Under the pieces are notes generated by a model that saw only the letters and a program-made list of their open reading frames with translations, was not told the origin of the DNA and ran no database searches. Positions 26,869 through 35,519 of a stretch of DNA of 64,000 nucleotides are shown in pieces; the stretch's first letter is position 1, and every line of letters begins with the position of its first letter. The position numbers and the translations under genes are program-made. The DNA comes from Planctomycetota bacterium (GTDB taxonomy: Bacteria; Planctomycetota; Phycisphaerae; Phycisphaerales; UBA1924). The DNA is taken from positions 124,001-188,000 of the forward strand of contig JAGWZK010000003.1 in the NCBI GenBank assembly GCA_018968885.1. Reading direction: 5' to 3'.

Positions 26869-26911
26869 ATACATAACTTGCCTGCTTGCGAGCCAGGCCA
26901 GTGTTATGTAT
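26869..26911 (-). terminator. Two-part hairpin after the metalloprotease gene
   Basis: ATACATAAC (26869-26877) with GTTATGTAT (26903-26911), inner GCCTG (26880-26884) with CAGGC (26894-26898). Nine plus five perfect pairs. It lies just after the protease stop (26918, minus). There is no U-tract, so it may be a non-canonical terminator or an RNA-stability element. Confidence 0.5.
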
Positions 26912-26917
26912 GGGTTC

Positions 26918-28612
26918 TCAGCTACAAGGCGAGCTGAACGCGGCGACAAAGTCGAGATAGTCGAAGAAATCGATGCTGCCATCACCGTTGAAATTTGCCT
27001 CGCTTGCGCCAGAGCTGAATGCGGCGACAAAGTCAAGATAGTCAAAGAAATCAACTGTGCCGTCGGTGTTGAAGTCGGCGGCACATCGGACCGTGATCAC
27101 CGCCGGCTCAGATTCACGTGACCCGCAGTCATTGCTGACCACACAGGTGTAGGTGCCGGCCTGCGCTCTGGTCCAGGATGAATAGCCGAACCGATTCAGT
27201 CGTGCGCCGTTGATGTTCACGCCGTTGCGCTTCCATTGATACCCGGTGGCGCCACTGGAACCTGTCGTCATGATGTAGCTGTCGCCAACGAGGAGACTGG
27301 CTGAACTCGGACCGAACTGAATCGAAGGTCCACGCGTCGTGCGAATGCCACACCCGGTGAGATTGTCGATGAAGGGCAGCATGTTTTCGCTGATCGTGCG
27401 CGGATGGAACGCCAACTGAATGTTGCTCATCCCGCCATTGCAGACATGGCAATATGACATGATCGTGCCACCATACGCCTGAGAGCAATTGCCGGTGCCA
27501 CAACCATCAATCTGAGGCGACACATCATGCGTGTGTGGTGCACCAAAGTTGTGACCCAGTTCGTGCGCAGTCACCATCAGATCCCAATTGCCCCAGTTGT
27601 AGTTCTGCAACGGCGACGGGAAAGATCCGCCCAGGTGTCCCGACACGCCGTACTGATACGTGCTGCACACCGTGCTCAGGTACGCCACGCCACCAGCCCC
27701 AGCCGCCTGCCCGGTGAGCATGAACGACGTGTGACGCGATACCGATCCCATGTTGTTGATCCAGTAGTTTGTGAATTCGCTCAGTCGCGTGTTCACATCT
27801 GAACCATCAGGATAAGGATCGGTGTTCGTGGTCCACAATCGCACGTATGGGAGGGTGAAACTGATGCCCACATCGCGTGAGTAGATCGTCGTCATCGCGG
27901 CAAACAGTTGTGTGATGTACGCATTCGCATTGGCTGTGTTGCCCCCGAATATCCGCGTGAGAAATTCGTAGTCCGTTTCCAAAGCCAGGCGCACAGTGCC
28001 GCATGGGTCAACCGCCGGTGAAACACTCCCGGCGTCGTGCGCATCACCAATCTGCAAACGGGGATCAGAGGTCGGGTCTATCGCCCCGCCACAGGATGGA
28101 ATGTTCATGGGCATCACACCCGCAGGCAACTGCCGCGGGTCATAGATATTGACCGTCCCATCCCCATCCCAACGGCCACTGCTGATGACTCGAGTCCGTT
28201 CACCTTGCGTCACAAAGCCGTATATGCCCGCCGAAGAGAACGACAGGAAGACCGTGCTGGATTCATCACCGGCAATCGTGCCCCGCAGGCACACCACGTC
28301 GGGGCGGGGCAACTGCTGCCCAGTCGAACCATCAATGAACTGCGCATCCGGGGAAAGCACATCTACGGAAGAGAGAATCACGTCCCGCGACTCGCCCTGA
28401 CCCAAAGGGAAATTGCGGATTCGCGCCTCAGGCAACGAACGCAGCGCCGAAAGAATCGCCTGCTGGTCTGCCGCACGCTCAAGCACCAGCGTGTATCCAT
28501 ACGGCTGCACCTGTGCCGCGGTCAGTGGTGAAGGCACGTCCACAGGATCGGCAACAGCCGCAGCACGACCAGCCACCAGACAGAGCAACGACGCGTACAT
28601 GACACACTTCAT
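26918..28612 (-). CDS. Secreted metzincin metalloprotease with dockerin tail
   Basis: 564 residues from the ATG at 28612, preceded by AAAGGATC (frame open to 28885, extension looks non-coding). Signal peptide MKCVMYASLLCLVAGRAAA. The catalytic zinc motif is HELGHNFGAPHTHD (HExxHxxGxxH), followed by the Met-turn IMSYCHVC, which places it among metzincins, probably the M12B/adamalysin-like group. After it come an Ig-like domain (YQWKRNGVNINGA; GTYTCVVSNDCG) and a C-terminal dockerin pair: CAADFNTDGTVDFFDYLDF and ANFNGDGSIDFFDYLDF, ending SSPCS. Probably digests extracellular proteins. Confidence 0.9.
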   Translation of the reverse strand: MKCVMYASLLCLVAGRAAAVADPVDVPSPLTAAQVQPYGYTLVLERAADQQAILSALRSLPEARIRNFPLGQGESRDVILSSVDVLSPDAQFIDGSTGQQLPRPDVVCLRGTIAGDESSTVFLSFSSAGIYGFVTQGERTRVISSGRWDGDGTVNIYDPRQLPAGVMPMNIPSCGGAIDPTSDPRLQIGDAHDAGSVSPAVDPCGTVRLALETDYEFLTRIFGGNTANANAYITQLFAAMTTIYSRDVGISFTLPYVRLWTTNTDPYPDGSDVNTRLSEFTNYWINNMGSVSRHTSFMLTGQAAGAGGVAYLSTVCSTYQYGVSGHLGGSFPSPLQNYNWGNWDLMVTAHELGHNFGAPHTHDVSPQIDGCGTGNCSQAYGGTIMSYCHVCNGGMSNIQLAFHPRTISENMLPFIDNLTGCGIRTTRGPSIQFGPSSASLLVGDSYIMTTGSSGATGYQWKRNGVNINGARLNRFGYSSWTRAQAGTYTCVVSNDCGSRESEPAVITVRCAADFNTDGTVDFFDYLDFVAAFSSGASEANFNGDGSIDFFDYLDFVAAFSSPCS

Positions 28613-28739
28613 GAGTTCTTGATCCTTTGGAATTGAGTATCCGAGTTCCCTATTCTGACGTGCAGCGGCACGCGATGCAAGTTGATTTGCTGGGGGAAGG
28701 CCCGATATTTCGATTGAATACTCACTCCGGCACACTGTT

Positions 28740-29033
28740 TCACACCATGAGTCGCTGCCGCACGGCTTCCACTGAAAGACCACGAATCCGCACGGTCTTC
28801 TCCGGACTTGTTTCACCCTTGACCAGCGCGATATCTGCTCGCGCGATCTGCAGAGTTTCGGCCAAGAGTGCCTCCACAGCGGCATTCGCCCGCCCTTTTT
28901 CAGGTGCCGCCGCCACCTTGATCTTCAAACGCGAACCCAGCACCCCAGCCACCACGTCGCGGCTCGATGCGGGCACCACTTTCAGGTGCAAGAGCACTGC
29001 GCCGGGGGTCACTGGATCGGGCTCAATCATCAT
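28740..29033 (-). CDS. DUF167 (YggU-like) protein
   Basis: 97 residues. VLLHLKVVPASSRDVVAGVLG, KIKVAAAPEKGRANAAVEALLAETL and IALVKGETSPEKTVRIRGLS match the DUF167/YggU family, a small conserved alpha/beta protein of unknown function. Two adjacent ATGs (29033, 29030) are possible. It is divergent to the exported protein that follows. Confidence 0.88.
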   Translation of the reverse strand: MMIEPDPVTPGAVLLHLKVVPASSRDVVAGVLGSRLKIKVAAAPEKGRANAAVEALLAETLQIARADIALVKGETSPEKTVRIRGLSVEAVRQRLMV

Positions 29034-29068
29034 GGCAAGCGTATTGACGTTTGCGGTACATTGTGTCC

Positions 29069-29893
29069 ATGAAGCAGATGTTCCGACCTTTGCTCCTGGT
29101 GAGCTTCTTGGCAACTCACGCCGCGTTGGCAGCGCAGCCGCTGGCGCTGCACGTGGTGGCATCGACAGTCGCAGAACCCCTGGTGCTGCGGGTCCGGAGT
29201 ATCGACGAGTCGCGCGAGATTGCCTGGCCCCATGCTGCCGATATTCGCTGGCTCTTCGTGCGAGTCAGTGGCACACAAGAGAATCGTGATTCCAACGAAC
29301 TCGGCAACGTGGATACCGATGGCGCACGACGCGTCATGCCCGGTGCCGCTGGCACCGCTCTCGTGGGGGTCGACCTGCACACCACGCTGGAAGAATGGAG
29401 TGCTGCGGAAGCCAACGCCTTTGCCGCCAAATGTCGTCTTGATGCAGTTTGCTTGAATAAGCCCATCTCGGTACGGCACAGCGTCAGCGCGGCATCGATA
29501 GTGCCCATCGCCCCCTCACCCGCAGATCCACAGCAACCACGAAACAACCAGGCGGCCACCAGCAAGAGCGGCCAATCCGCCGAGATTCGCCCATTGATGG
29601 ACCCGACGCTGATCTCAGGCGGCGATCTGGCCGTTCGCGTCTATGTAGGTGGTGAGGCCGTGGCCGGTGCACAGGTCCGCGCCATTCACGCCTCATCAGG
29701 GCACATCCAGACGGCGCAAGCCGATTCCAAGGGAATCGCCATATTCAACGTGGATCTCCCTGGCGACTGGCGCATCGACTTTCACACGTTGGTGTCGCTT
29801 GGTGAGGTGTGGCAAGCCACATCGAGCACGCTCACATTTCTTGCCAAAGGCAGCAACATTTCGGCGGAAGCGGGCACGGAGGTGAAGCCATGA
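29069..29893 (+). CDS. Exported protein, DUF4198-like C-terminus
   Basis: 274 residues from the ATG at 29069. Signal peptide MFRPLLLVSFLATHAALA. An acidic N-terminal domain is followed by a region (GDLAVRVYVGGEAVAGAQVRA, DSKGIAIFNVDLPGDWRIDFH) that resembles the beta-sandwich of DUF4198 proteins; the match is tentative. The stop overlaps the ATG of the next gene (ATGA), so translation is coupled to the Asp-box dockerin protein. The pair may form a surface complex (inference). Confidence 0.65.
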   Translation: MKQMFRPLLLVSFLATHAALAAQPLALHVVASTVAEPLVLRVRSIDESREIAWPHAADIRWLFVRVSGTQENRDSNELGNVDTDGARRVMPGAAGTALVGVDLHTTLEEWSAAEANAFAAKCRLDAVCLNKPISVRHSVSAASIVPIAPSPADPQQPRNNQAATSKSGQSAEIRPLMDPTLISGGDLAVRVYVGGEAVAGAQVRAIHASSGHIQTAQADSKGIAIFNVDLPGDWRIDFHTLVSLGEVWQATSSTLTFLAKGSNISAEAGTEVKP

Positions 29894-32127
29894 GAAGACT
29901 CCTCTCGTGCATCCTGCTTTCGTCGCTCACATCCGTAACGTTCGCCCAGACTTGGCGAGAACTCGGTCCGGCCCCCATCTCCAACGCTGGCGACACCGGA
30001 CGCGTCTCCGCGATCGCATGCCACCCCACTCTTGCTGATCGCTACTACGTGGGTGGCGCCGATGGTGGTGTGTGGCGCACGAACGATGGCGGTGCGACGT
30101 GGTCTGTCATCAGCAATCAGCTCCCCACCACTTCCGTCGGCGCAATCGCGATTTCTGCCGCGCTCCCCGACACGCTCTTCATCGGCACAGGCGAGGCCAA
30201 TTTTGCCAATCACAGCCGCTATGGCCAAGGCATATTCATGAGTACCGATGGAGGCGGCTATTGGATCAATGTCGCTCCGCAGCTCGCAGGTCGCTGCATT
30301 TCCAAAATCGTGGTCGATCCGATCGACCCATCGCGGGCCTACGCCGGCGTCACAACAGCTGGCGGCTTTCCCGCCCTTGCCGCAGCAAAGGGGCATCCGG
30401 GCGCAAATGGCCCCCTCGGCCTGTGGACCTCCTATGACGGCGGTTCATCGTGGAACCAGGTTCTGAACGGCATTCCGAACCTCTCCGTCACCGATGTGGC
30501 GATGGTCGCAAACGCCCCGCAGGTGGTCTATGCCGCAGTCGGGCACATCTTCGGCAACTCCGCCAACGGCATCTATCGCACGACCGATGGAGGACAGAGT
30601 TGGACCAAGCTCGCTGGAGGTCTGCCCACCACCAACGTCGGTCGCATCGCGCTGGCCATCGCACCCAGCAACTCGCAACGAATCTACGCCCTCATCACTC
30701 GCCCCTCAGACGCCAATGGCAACGCTGCATCCACGCTCGGAGCGTGGCGCAGCGACAATGGGGGCGACTCCTGGACTTCCATCCCCGTCGGTTCAATTCA
30801 ATCCACGTACGGCTGGTTTCTCTGTGTCGCCAGTGTCCGTCCCACCGACCCCAATACCGTCATCATGGGTGGATTGAATCTGGTGCGCTCCACCAACTCC
30901 GGCGGGTCATTTTCAACCATCACGCCGCCGCACGTGGATATGCACGTGATCACCTGGGATGCCGCAGGGCGTCTGATCGTCGGTGATGATGGAGGTGTGC
31001 ATCGCTCAACCAACCTGGGCACTAGTTGGGAAGCCCGCAACAACGGTCTGGGGATTGTCCAGTTCTACCCCGGCATCTCCACCCATCCGACTGACGACCA
31101 GCGCTTCATCGGTGGCACGCAGGACAACGGCAGCAACCTCCGCTCCACCAATACGCTCACCTGGACACGCGTCAACGGTGGTGATGGTGGCTGGACGCAG
31201 TGGGATCAATCCAACGCCCAACGCATCTTCACCGAGTATCAGGGCACCGGCAACATTTTCCTCTCCAGCAACGGTGGCAACAGCTTCTCCGCCTCCGCCT
31301 CGGGCATCACCGGCACCGACCGTAATTGCTTCCTCCCCCCCTACCTCATTCACCCCACTGATTCGACTCGCATGCTCTACGCCACCCATCGCGTCTATCG
31401 CTCTGTCAACAGCGGATCATCGTGGTCCGCCATCAGCGCCGATGTCACCGGCGGCTCAGGTGCCATCCGCGCCATGGCCCAGAGCTCCGTCGATCCGCAG
31501 ACAGTCTATGTTGCCACCAACGACGGCCGCGTGCTCAGTTCCATCGACGGTGGACAGACCTTTACCCTGCGGCTATCTGGCAACCCCGGCCCACCCCGAC
31601 TCACCAAGGAACTCTCCGCCGATCCCATCGACGCCGCCACGGCCTATCTGGCCGGGACCAACTTCAACATGCCTAACGTCCGCCGCACCAGAGATCGCGG
31701 CGCAACCTGGGAAACCCTGGATGGCGACCTACCCAACGCCCCGGTCAACACCGTGGTCGCGGTACCCGGATGTCGCGGCAGGGTCCTCTTTGCCGGCACC
31801 GACATCGGCGTGTATCGCTCCACCAACGACGGCACAACGTGGACTCCCTTTGGCGATGGGCTACCCACTGCCTGCGTCATCGACCTCGTACCCCAACTCA
31901 CCCGAGGGCGCCTGATCGCCGCGACTCAGGGGCGGGGGGCCTGGGATATCCCATTGAACCTCTGCGGGGCGGATTTCAACTGCGACGGCGTGGTGGACTT
32001 CTTTGATTACCTGGATTTCGTCGCCGAATTCAGCTCCAACGGCTCCGGCGCCGACTTCAACGCCGACACCGTGATCGATTTCTTTGACTATCTGGACTTT
32101 GTCGCGGCGTTCTCGTTGGGGTGCTGA
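29890..32127 (+). CDS. Secreted Asp-box beta-propeller with dockerin pair
   Basis: 745 residues from the ATG at 29890, coupled to the previous gene. Signal peptide MRRLLSCILLSSLTSVTFA. About twelve Asp-box (BNR-type) motifs are visible: TNDGGATW, TDGGGYW, YDGGSSW, TTDGGQSW, SDNGGDSW, SVNSGSSW, IDGGQTF, TRDRGATW and TNDGTTW among them. Such repeats build sialidase-type or GH74/VPS10-like propellers, but no catalytic motif was recognised. The last 54 residues are a dockerin pair, CGADFNCDGVVDFFDYLDF and ADFNADTVIDFFDYLDF, ending SLGC. The second loop has Thr-Val where most copies have Gly-x. Confidence 0.88.
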   Translation: MRRLLSCILLSSLTSVTFAQTWRELGPAPISNAGDTGRVSAIACHPTLADRYYVGGADGGVWRTNDGGATWSVISNQLPTTSVGAIAISAALPDTLFIGTGEANFANHSRYGQGIFMSTDGGGYWINVAPQLAGRCISKIVVDPIDPSRAYAGVTTAGGFPALAAAKGHPGANGPLGLWTSYDGGSSWNQVLNGIPNLSVTDVAMVANAPQVVYAAVGHIFGNSANGIYRTTDGGQSWTKLAGGLPTTNVGRIALAIAPSNSQRIYALITRPSDANGNAASTLGAWRSDNGGDSWTSIPVGSIQSTYGWFLCVASVRPTDPNTVIMGGLNLVRSTNSGGSFSTITPPHVDMHVITWDAAGRLIVGDDGGVHRSTNLGTSWEARNNGLGIVQFYPGISTHPTDDQRFIGGTQDNGSNLRSTNTLTWTRVNGGDGGWTQWDQSNAQRIFTEYQGTGNIFLSSNGGNSFSASASGITGTDRNCFLPPYLIHPTDSTRMLYATHRVYRSVNSGSSWSAISADVTGGSGAIRAMAQSSVDPQTVYVATNDGRVLSSIDGGQTFTLRLSGNPGPPRLTKELSADPIDAATAYLAGTNFNMPNVRRTRDRGATWETLDGDLPNAPVNTVVAVPGCRGRVLFAGTDIGVYRSTNDGTTWTPFGDGLPTACVIDLVPQLTRGRLIAATQGRGAWDIPLNLCGADFNCDGVVDFFDYLDFVAEFSSNGSGADFNADTVIDFFDYLDFVAAFSLGC

Positions 32128-32241
32128 TCTGCTAGGGGTCTGGCCTGCCGGTTGCGGGAATCGACCGTGCGCGGTACCGTGCACCCTGCCGCCGAACGCG
32201 CGTCACTGGCGATTCGCGGCACATCCCGGAGTTTACCCAGC

Positions 32242-34329
32242 ATGGCTAGCCCCGATGGCTCCTCGAGTGGTCCTGTTTCCTCCTCCAGCGATGCGCCTCC
32301 GGTGCAGTATTCACCTAGTGGCGAAGTGATCCCGCCCTTGCCTGCGGATGCGACTCCTGACCAGAAGGATGCCCACTGGTTCCGCTATGTCTACCAGGGC
32401 GACCGCATGCCCCAGCTCACGGTTCGAGCCGTGCTGGTGGGCGGCTTCCTGGGCATGATCATGTCGGCGGCCAACCTCTACACCACTCTCAGCATCGGCT
32501 GGGCATTCGGAATCGCCATCACTGCGTGTGTCATCTCCTTTGTGATGTGGAACTTTGTCGTCCTCATCAGTGGTAAAACGGTTTCGCAGATGTCCATCTT
32601 GGAGAACGCCTGCATGGCCAGCACGGCCAGCGCGGCGGGGTATGCCACCGGCTCCACCATCGCCACCATGTTCGGTGCCATCGTCCTTCTTCAGAATCCG
32701 CCTGTGGATGCCAACGGCGTTGCCGTCACCGGCGAGGCCTACACGCAATGGGCCCGAAGTGTCAAGACCTGGGATGTAACAGCCCCGTGGATCACCGTGG
32801 TCTTCACCTTGTGCACGGGGCTTATGGGTGTCTTTCTGGCCATTCCCATGAAGCGCCAGATGATCAATCACGAACGCTTGCCCTTCCCCACCGGAACCGC
32901 GGCGGCGGCGACACTGAGCTCCCTGTACACCCGAAGTGCCGAATCCATTGCCAAGGCATATGCACTGGTGATCGCGTTGGGAGCGGGTCTGCTGATCGGC
33001 TTCCTGCGCGTCGGCGATGAGATTCTCGAAAAGGTTGAACCCCTTAAGAAGCTCTTCTCCGGCTTCATGGAAAAGCTGCGCATTCCTGCGGATATTCACC
33101 TGGGATTCATTGATCGCTTGTACCCGCGCGGCGTACACCCCAACGGCTTTGCCTTTGAGCCATCCGCGCTTCTCATCGCCGCAGGCATGATCGTGGGCAT
33201 GCGCATCAGTTTGTCGCTCGTCGTTTCCAGCGTGATCCTGTATTTCTTCGTGGCTCCGCACCTTGCCCACATGGATGATGCCAATCGAGCCGTCGAGGGG
33301 TACAAGCTCAGCTTCATCTGGCCGGGCGGTGCGACTGGCACCGACGTCGTCATCACACGCTGGTCCCTCTGGGGCGGCACCGCAGTGATGGTCTTCGCCT
33401 CCTTGGCGAGCGTGGCATTGCAGTGGAAGTCGCTGGCACGCGCCTTCACCGGCACCAAGGGCGGTGCCAACGCCAGTGAGAGCGCGGCGATGAGCGCTAT
33501 CGAAGTTCCCGGCAAGTGGATGATCATCGGCATGGTCCCCATCACCATCGCCATGGTCGCCCTGCAGATCTTGGCTTTCAGCGTGTCGTGGTGGGCAGGG
33601 TTGATTGCTGTCGCCGCCAGCTTTGTGCTTTCGCTGGTCGCCAGCCGCGCTACGGGCGAGACCGATACGACACCGATCGGCGCGATGGGCAAGGTGATGC
33701 AGCTGCTCTTCGCAGGACTCGCGCCCGGAAACATCAATGCCAACCTCGCCAGCGCCGGCATCGCGGCCAACAGCGCAAGTTCCAGTGCTGACCTCCTCAC
33801 CGACCTCAAGACGGGTTATCTGCTCGGTGCAAATCCGCGCAAGCAGTTTCTTGCTCAGTTCTTCGGCGTCTTCTTTGGCACGATCGCCATTGTCCCCATC
33901 TGGTATCTGATGGTGCCGACACGCGAAGCATTGGAGAAGTTTGCCCTTCCCGCCACTCGCTCTTGGGAAGCAGTCGCTCGCGTGCTTGTCAAGGGTGTCG
34001 GCGAACTCCCTGAATCAGCCCGCTGGGCCATCCTCATCGGCGGCCTCATCGGCATCGGGCTACCGATTATCGAGAAGTTCACACCCGCCAACGCACGCAA
34101 GTTCCTCCCCTCGGCCTCGGCCATGGGCTTGGCGTGGGTCATGCCCTTCCAGAACAGCTTCAGCTTCCTGGTCGGTGCGTGCATCGCGCTGCTCTGGATG
34201 CAGATCTCGCGCCGGTCTCAGGAAAAGTTCAACGTTCCCGTTGCTTCAGGTCTGGTCGCGGGTGAATCATTGATGTCTGCGGGATTGGCAATCTCTGCCA
34301 CCATCGCTGGCCTGCTCGCTTCTAAATGA
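32242..34329 (+). CDS. OPT family oligopeptide transporter
   Basis: About 695 residues from the ATG at 32242 (a TTG at 32152 would add 30 residues). It has many membrane helices and the OPT block VSQMSILENACMASTASAAG followed by GYATGSTIATMFGA, then PFPTGTAAAATLSSLYT. OPT proteins carry oligopeptides or metal-chelate complexes. It lies directly downstream of the Asp-box gene on the same strand. The substrate is not inferable. Confidence 0.92.
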   Translation: MASPDGSSSGPVSSSSDAPPVQYSPSGEVIPPLPADATPDQKDAHWFRYVYQGDRMPQLTVRAVLVGGFLGMIMSAANLYTTLSIGWAFGIAITACVISFVMWNFVVLISGKTVSQMSILENACMASTASAAGYATGSTIATMFGAIVLLQNPPVDANGVAVTGEAYTQWARSVKTWDVTAPWITVVFTLCTGLMGVFLAIPMKRQMINHERLPFPTGTAAAATLSSLYTRSAESIAKAYALVIALGAGLLIGFLRVGDEILEKVEPLKKLFSGFMEKLRIPADIHLGFIDRLYPRGVHPNGFAFEPSALLIAAGMIVGMRISLSLVVSSVILYFFVAPHLAHMDDANRAVEGYKLSFIWPGGATGTDVVITRWSLWGGTAVMVFASLASVALQWKSLARAFTGTKGGANASESAAMSAIEVPGKWMIIGMVPITIAMVALQILAFSVSWWAGLIAVAASFVLSLVASRATGETDTTPIGAMGKVMQLLFAGLAPGNINANLASAGIAANSASSSADLLTDLKTGYLLGANPRKQFLAQFFGVFFGTIAIVPIWYLMVPTREALEKFALPATRSWEAVARVLVKGVGELPESARWAILIGGLIGIGLPIIEKFTPANARKFLPSASAMGLAWVMPFQNSFSFLVGACIALLWMQISRRSQEKFNVPVASGLVAGESLMSAGLAISATIAGLLASK

Positions 34330-34356
34330 TGTAATCGTTTCGCGGATCGGAATGGA

Positions 34357-35463
34357 ATGTTCGTCGCACACGCCCACACGCTGGGTCAGCAGACGCGCCT
34401 GGCGGTGACGCTGGCGTGGGTCGCGGGGTACACAAATCTCGTCTCGCTCGTGGTCTGCGGGCACGCCGCCAGCCACGTCTCGGGCACAGTCTCGCAGTGG
34501 GGTCTGGATGTGGTGCAGGGGCAGTGGCCTCTTGCCATTCTGACCACCTTTATTCTCATCGCCTTCTTTGCTGGTGCGGTCCTCTCCGGCTGGTCTGCAG
34601 AGTTTGGCCTGCACCGGCGGTGGCGATCGCTCTACATTCTGCCCATGGCGATCGAGGCAGGCCTCCTCGCACTCTTTGCCATTCTGATCGAAGTGATCGC
34701 CACGCCAGTCTCGCAGGGCACCGCTCTCTACGCACTCATCGGCACTGCAGCGCTCGCCATGGGATTGCAGAACGCCACCATCACGCGCATCTCCGGCGGT
34801 GTGGTACGCACGACGCACATGACTGGAGTCCTGACGGATCTTGGTCTTGAATCGGCGCGGCTGATGTGCTCCCCGTGGCACGGCTCACGTACTGCAGCCG
34901 TTCGCCGCAGCGCGATGAGGCGCGTGCTCTTGCTGGCTTCGTTGCTCGCCAGCTTTGCATTGGGAGCCGGGCTTGGAGCTCTCGCTCATGCCCACTTTCC
35001 GCGACTGGTCATGTTTCCGCCCGTGCTCTTCCTGCTGTGGATCGTCTATCAGGATGCGCGGCTGCCGATCTGCGAAGTCACTGCCTCAACGCCGCAAAGC
35101 GCTGAACTCCGCGCTGTGCTTCCTGAACATGTCGCAATCTACACGATCATCCAGGATTCATTTCGCTCCGGCTCTCTGCATCGCCTGCCAGATCTCGAAG
35201 CGTGGTGGGATGGACTTCCTGAACATGAACGCGTGGTTATTCTGGACCTGGGCACCGATGTCCAACTTGGTCACAATGCCGCGGGAGAGTTGGAACTCGT
35301 CGCGGCCCGGGCCAGACACACCGCACGCCGCCTGATTATCAGCGGCTTATCACGCGAGGCATTTCTGCGACTGGGCGGCAATGCGAGCATGCCCTCTCTC
35401 TCTGCGGAGAACGTCTGCCCGGATCTTGAGCTTGCCGCGGCACGGGCTCTGAATGACTCATGA
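34357..35463 (+). CDS. DUF1275 membrane protein with extra C-terminal domain
   Basis: 368 residues. The first 220 form the DUF1275 (YoaK-like) multi-helix unit: VAGYTNLVSLVVCGHAASHVSGTV, ALAMGLQNATITRISGG and VVRTTHMTGVLTDLGLE. The remaining 140 residues are soluble: ELRAVLPEHVAIYTIIQDSF, RVVILDLGTDVQLGHNAAGE and ARHTARRLIISGLSREAF. That part reads like a STAS (anti-sigma antagonist/SulP-tail) domain. DUF1275 proteins are usually about 220 residues, so the fusion is unusual. Function unknown; a SulP-like transport or regulatory role is a guess. Starts 27 bases after the OPT stop. Confidence 0.85.
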   Translation: MFVAHAHTLGQQTRLAVTLAWVAGYTNLVSLVVCGHAASHVSGTVSQWGLDVVQGQWPLAILTTFILIAFFAGAVLSGWSAEFGLHRRWRSLYILPMAIEAGLLALFAILIEVIATPVSQGTALYALIGTAALAMGLQNATITRISGGVVRTTHMTGVLTDLGLESARLMCSPWHGSRTAAVRRSAMRRVLLLASLLASFALGAGLGALAHAHFPRLVMFPPVLFLLWIVYQDARLPICEVTASTPQSAELRAVLPEHVAIYTIIQDSFRSGSLHRLPDLEAWWDGLPEHERVVILDLGTDVQLGHNAAGELELVAARARHTARRLIISGLSREAFLRLGGNASMPSLSAENVCPDLELAAARALNDS

Positions 35464-35469
35464 AACAAC

Positions 35470-35494
35470 AAGGCCCGACGCGAAGTCGGGCCTT
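35470..35494. terminator. Bidirectional terminator between convergent genes
   Basis: AAGGCCCGAC (35470-35479), loop GCGAA, GTCGGGCCTT (35485-35494). Ten perfect pairs. It lies between the convergent stops of the DUF1275 gene (35463) and the dockerin gene (35520) and can serve both strands; neither flank has a long U-tract. Confidence 0.8.
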
Positions 35495-35519
35495 GCATTA
35501 TTCACATCGTGCTCACTGA

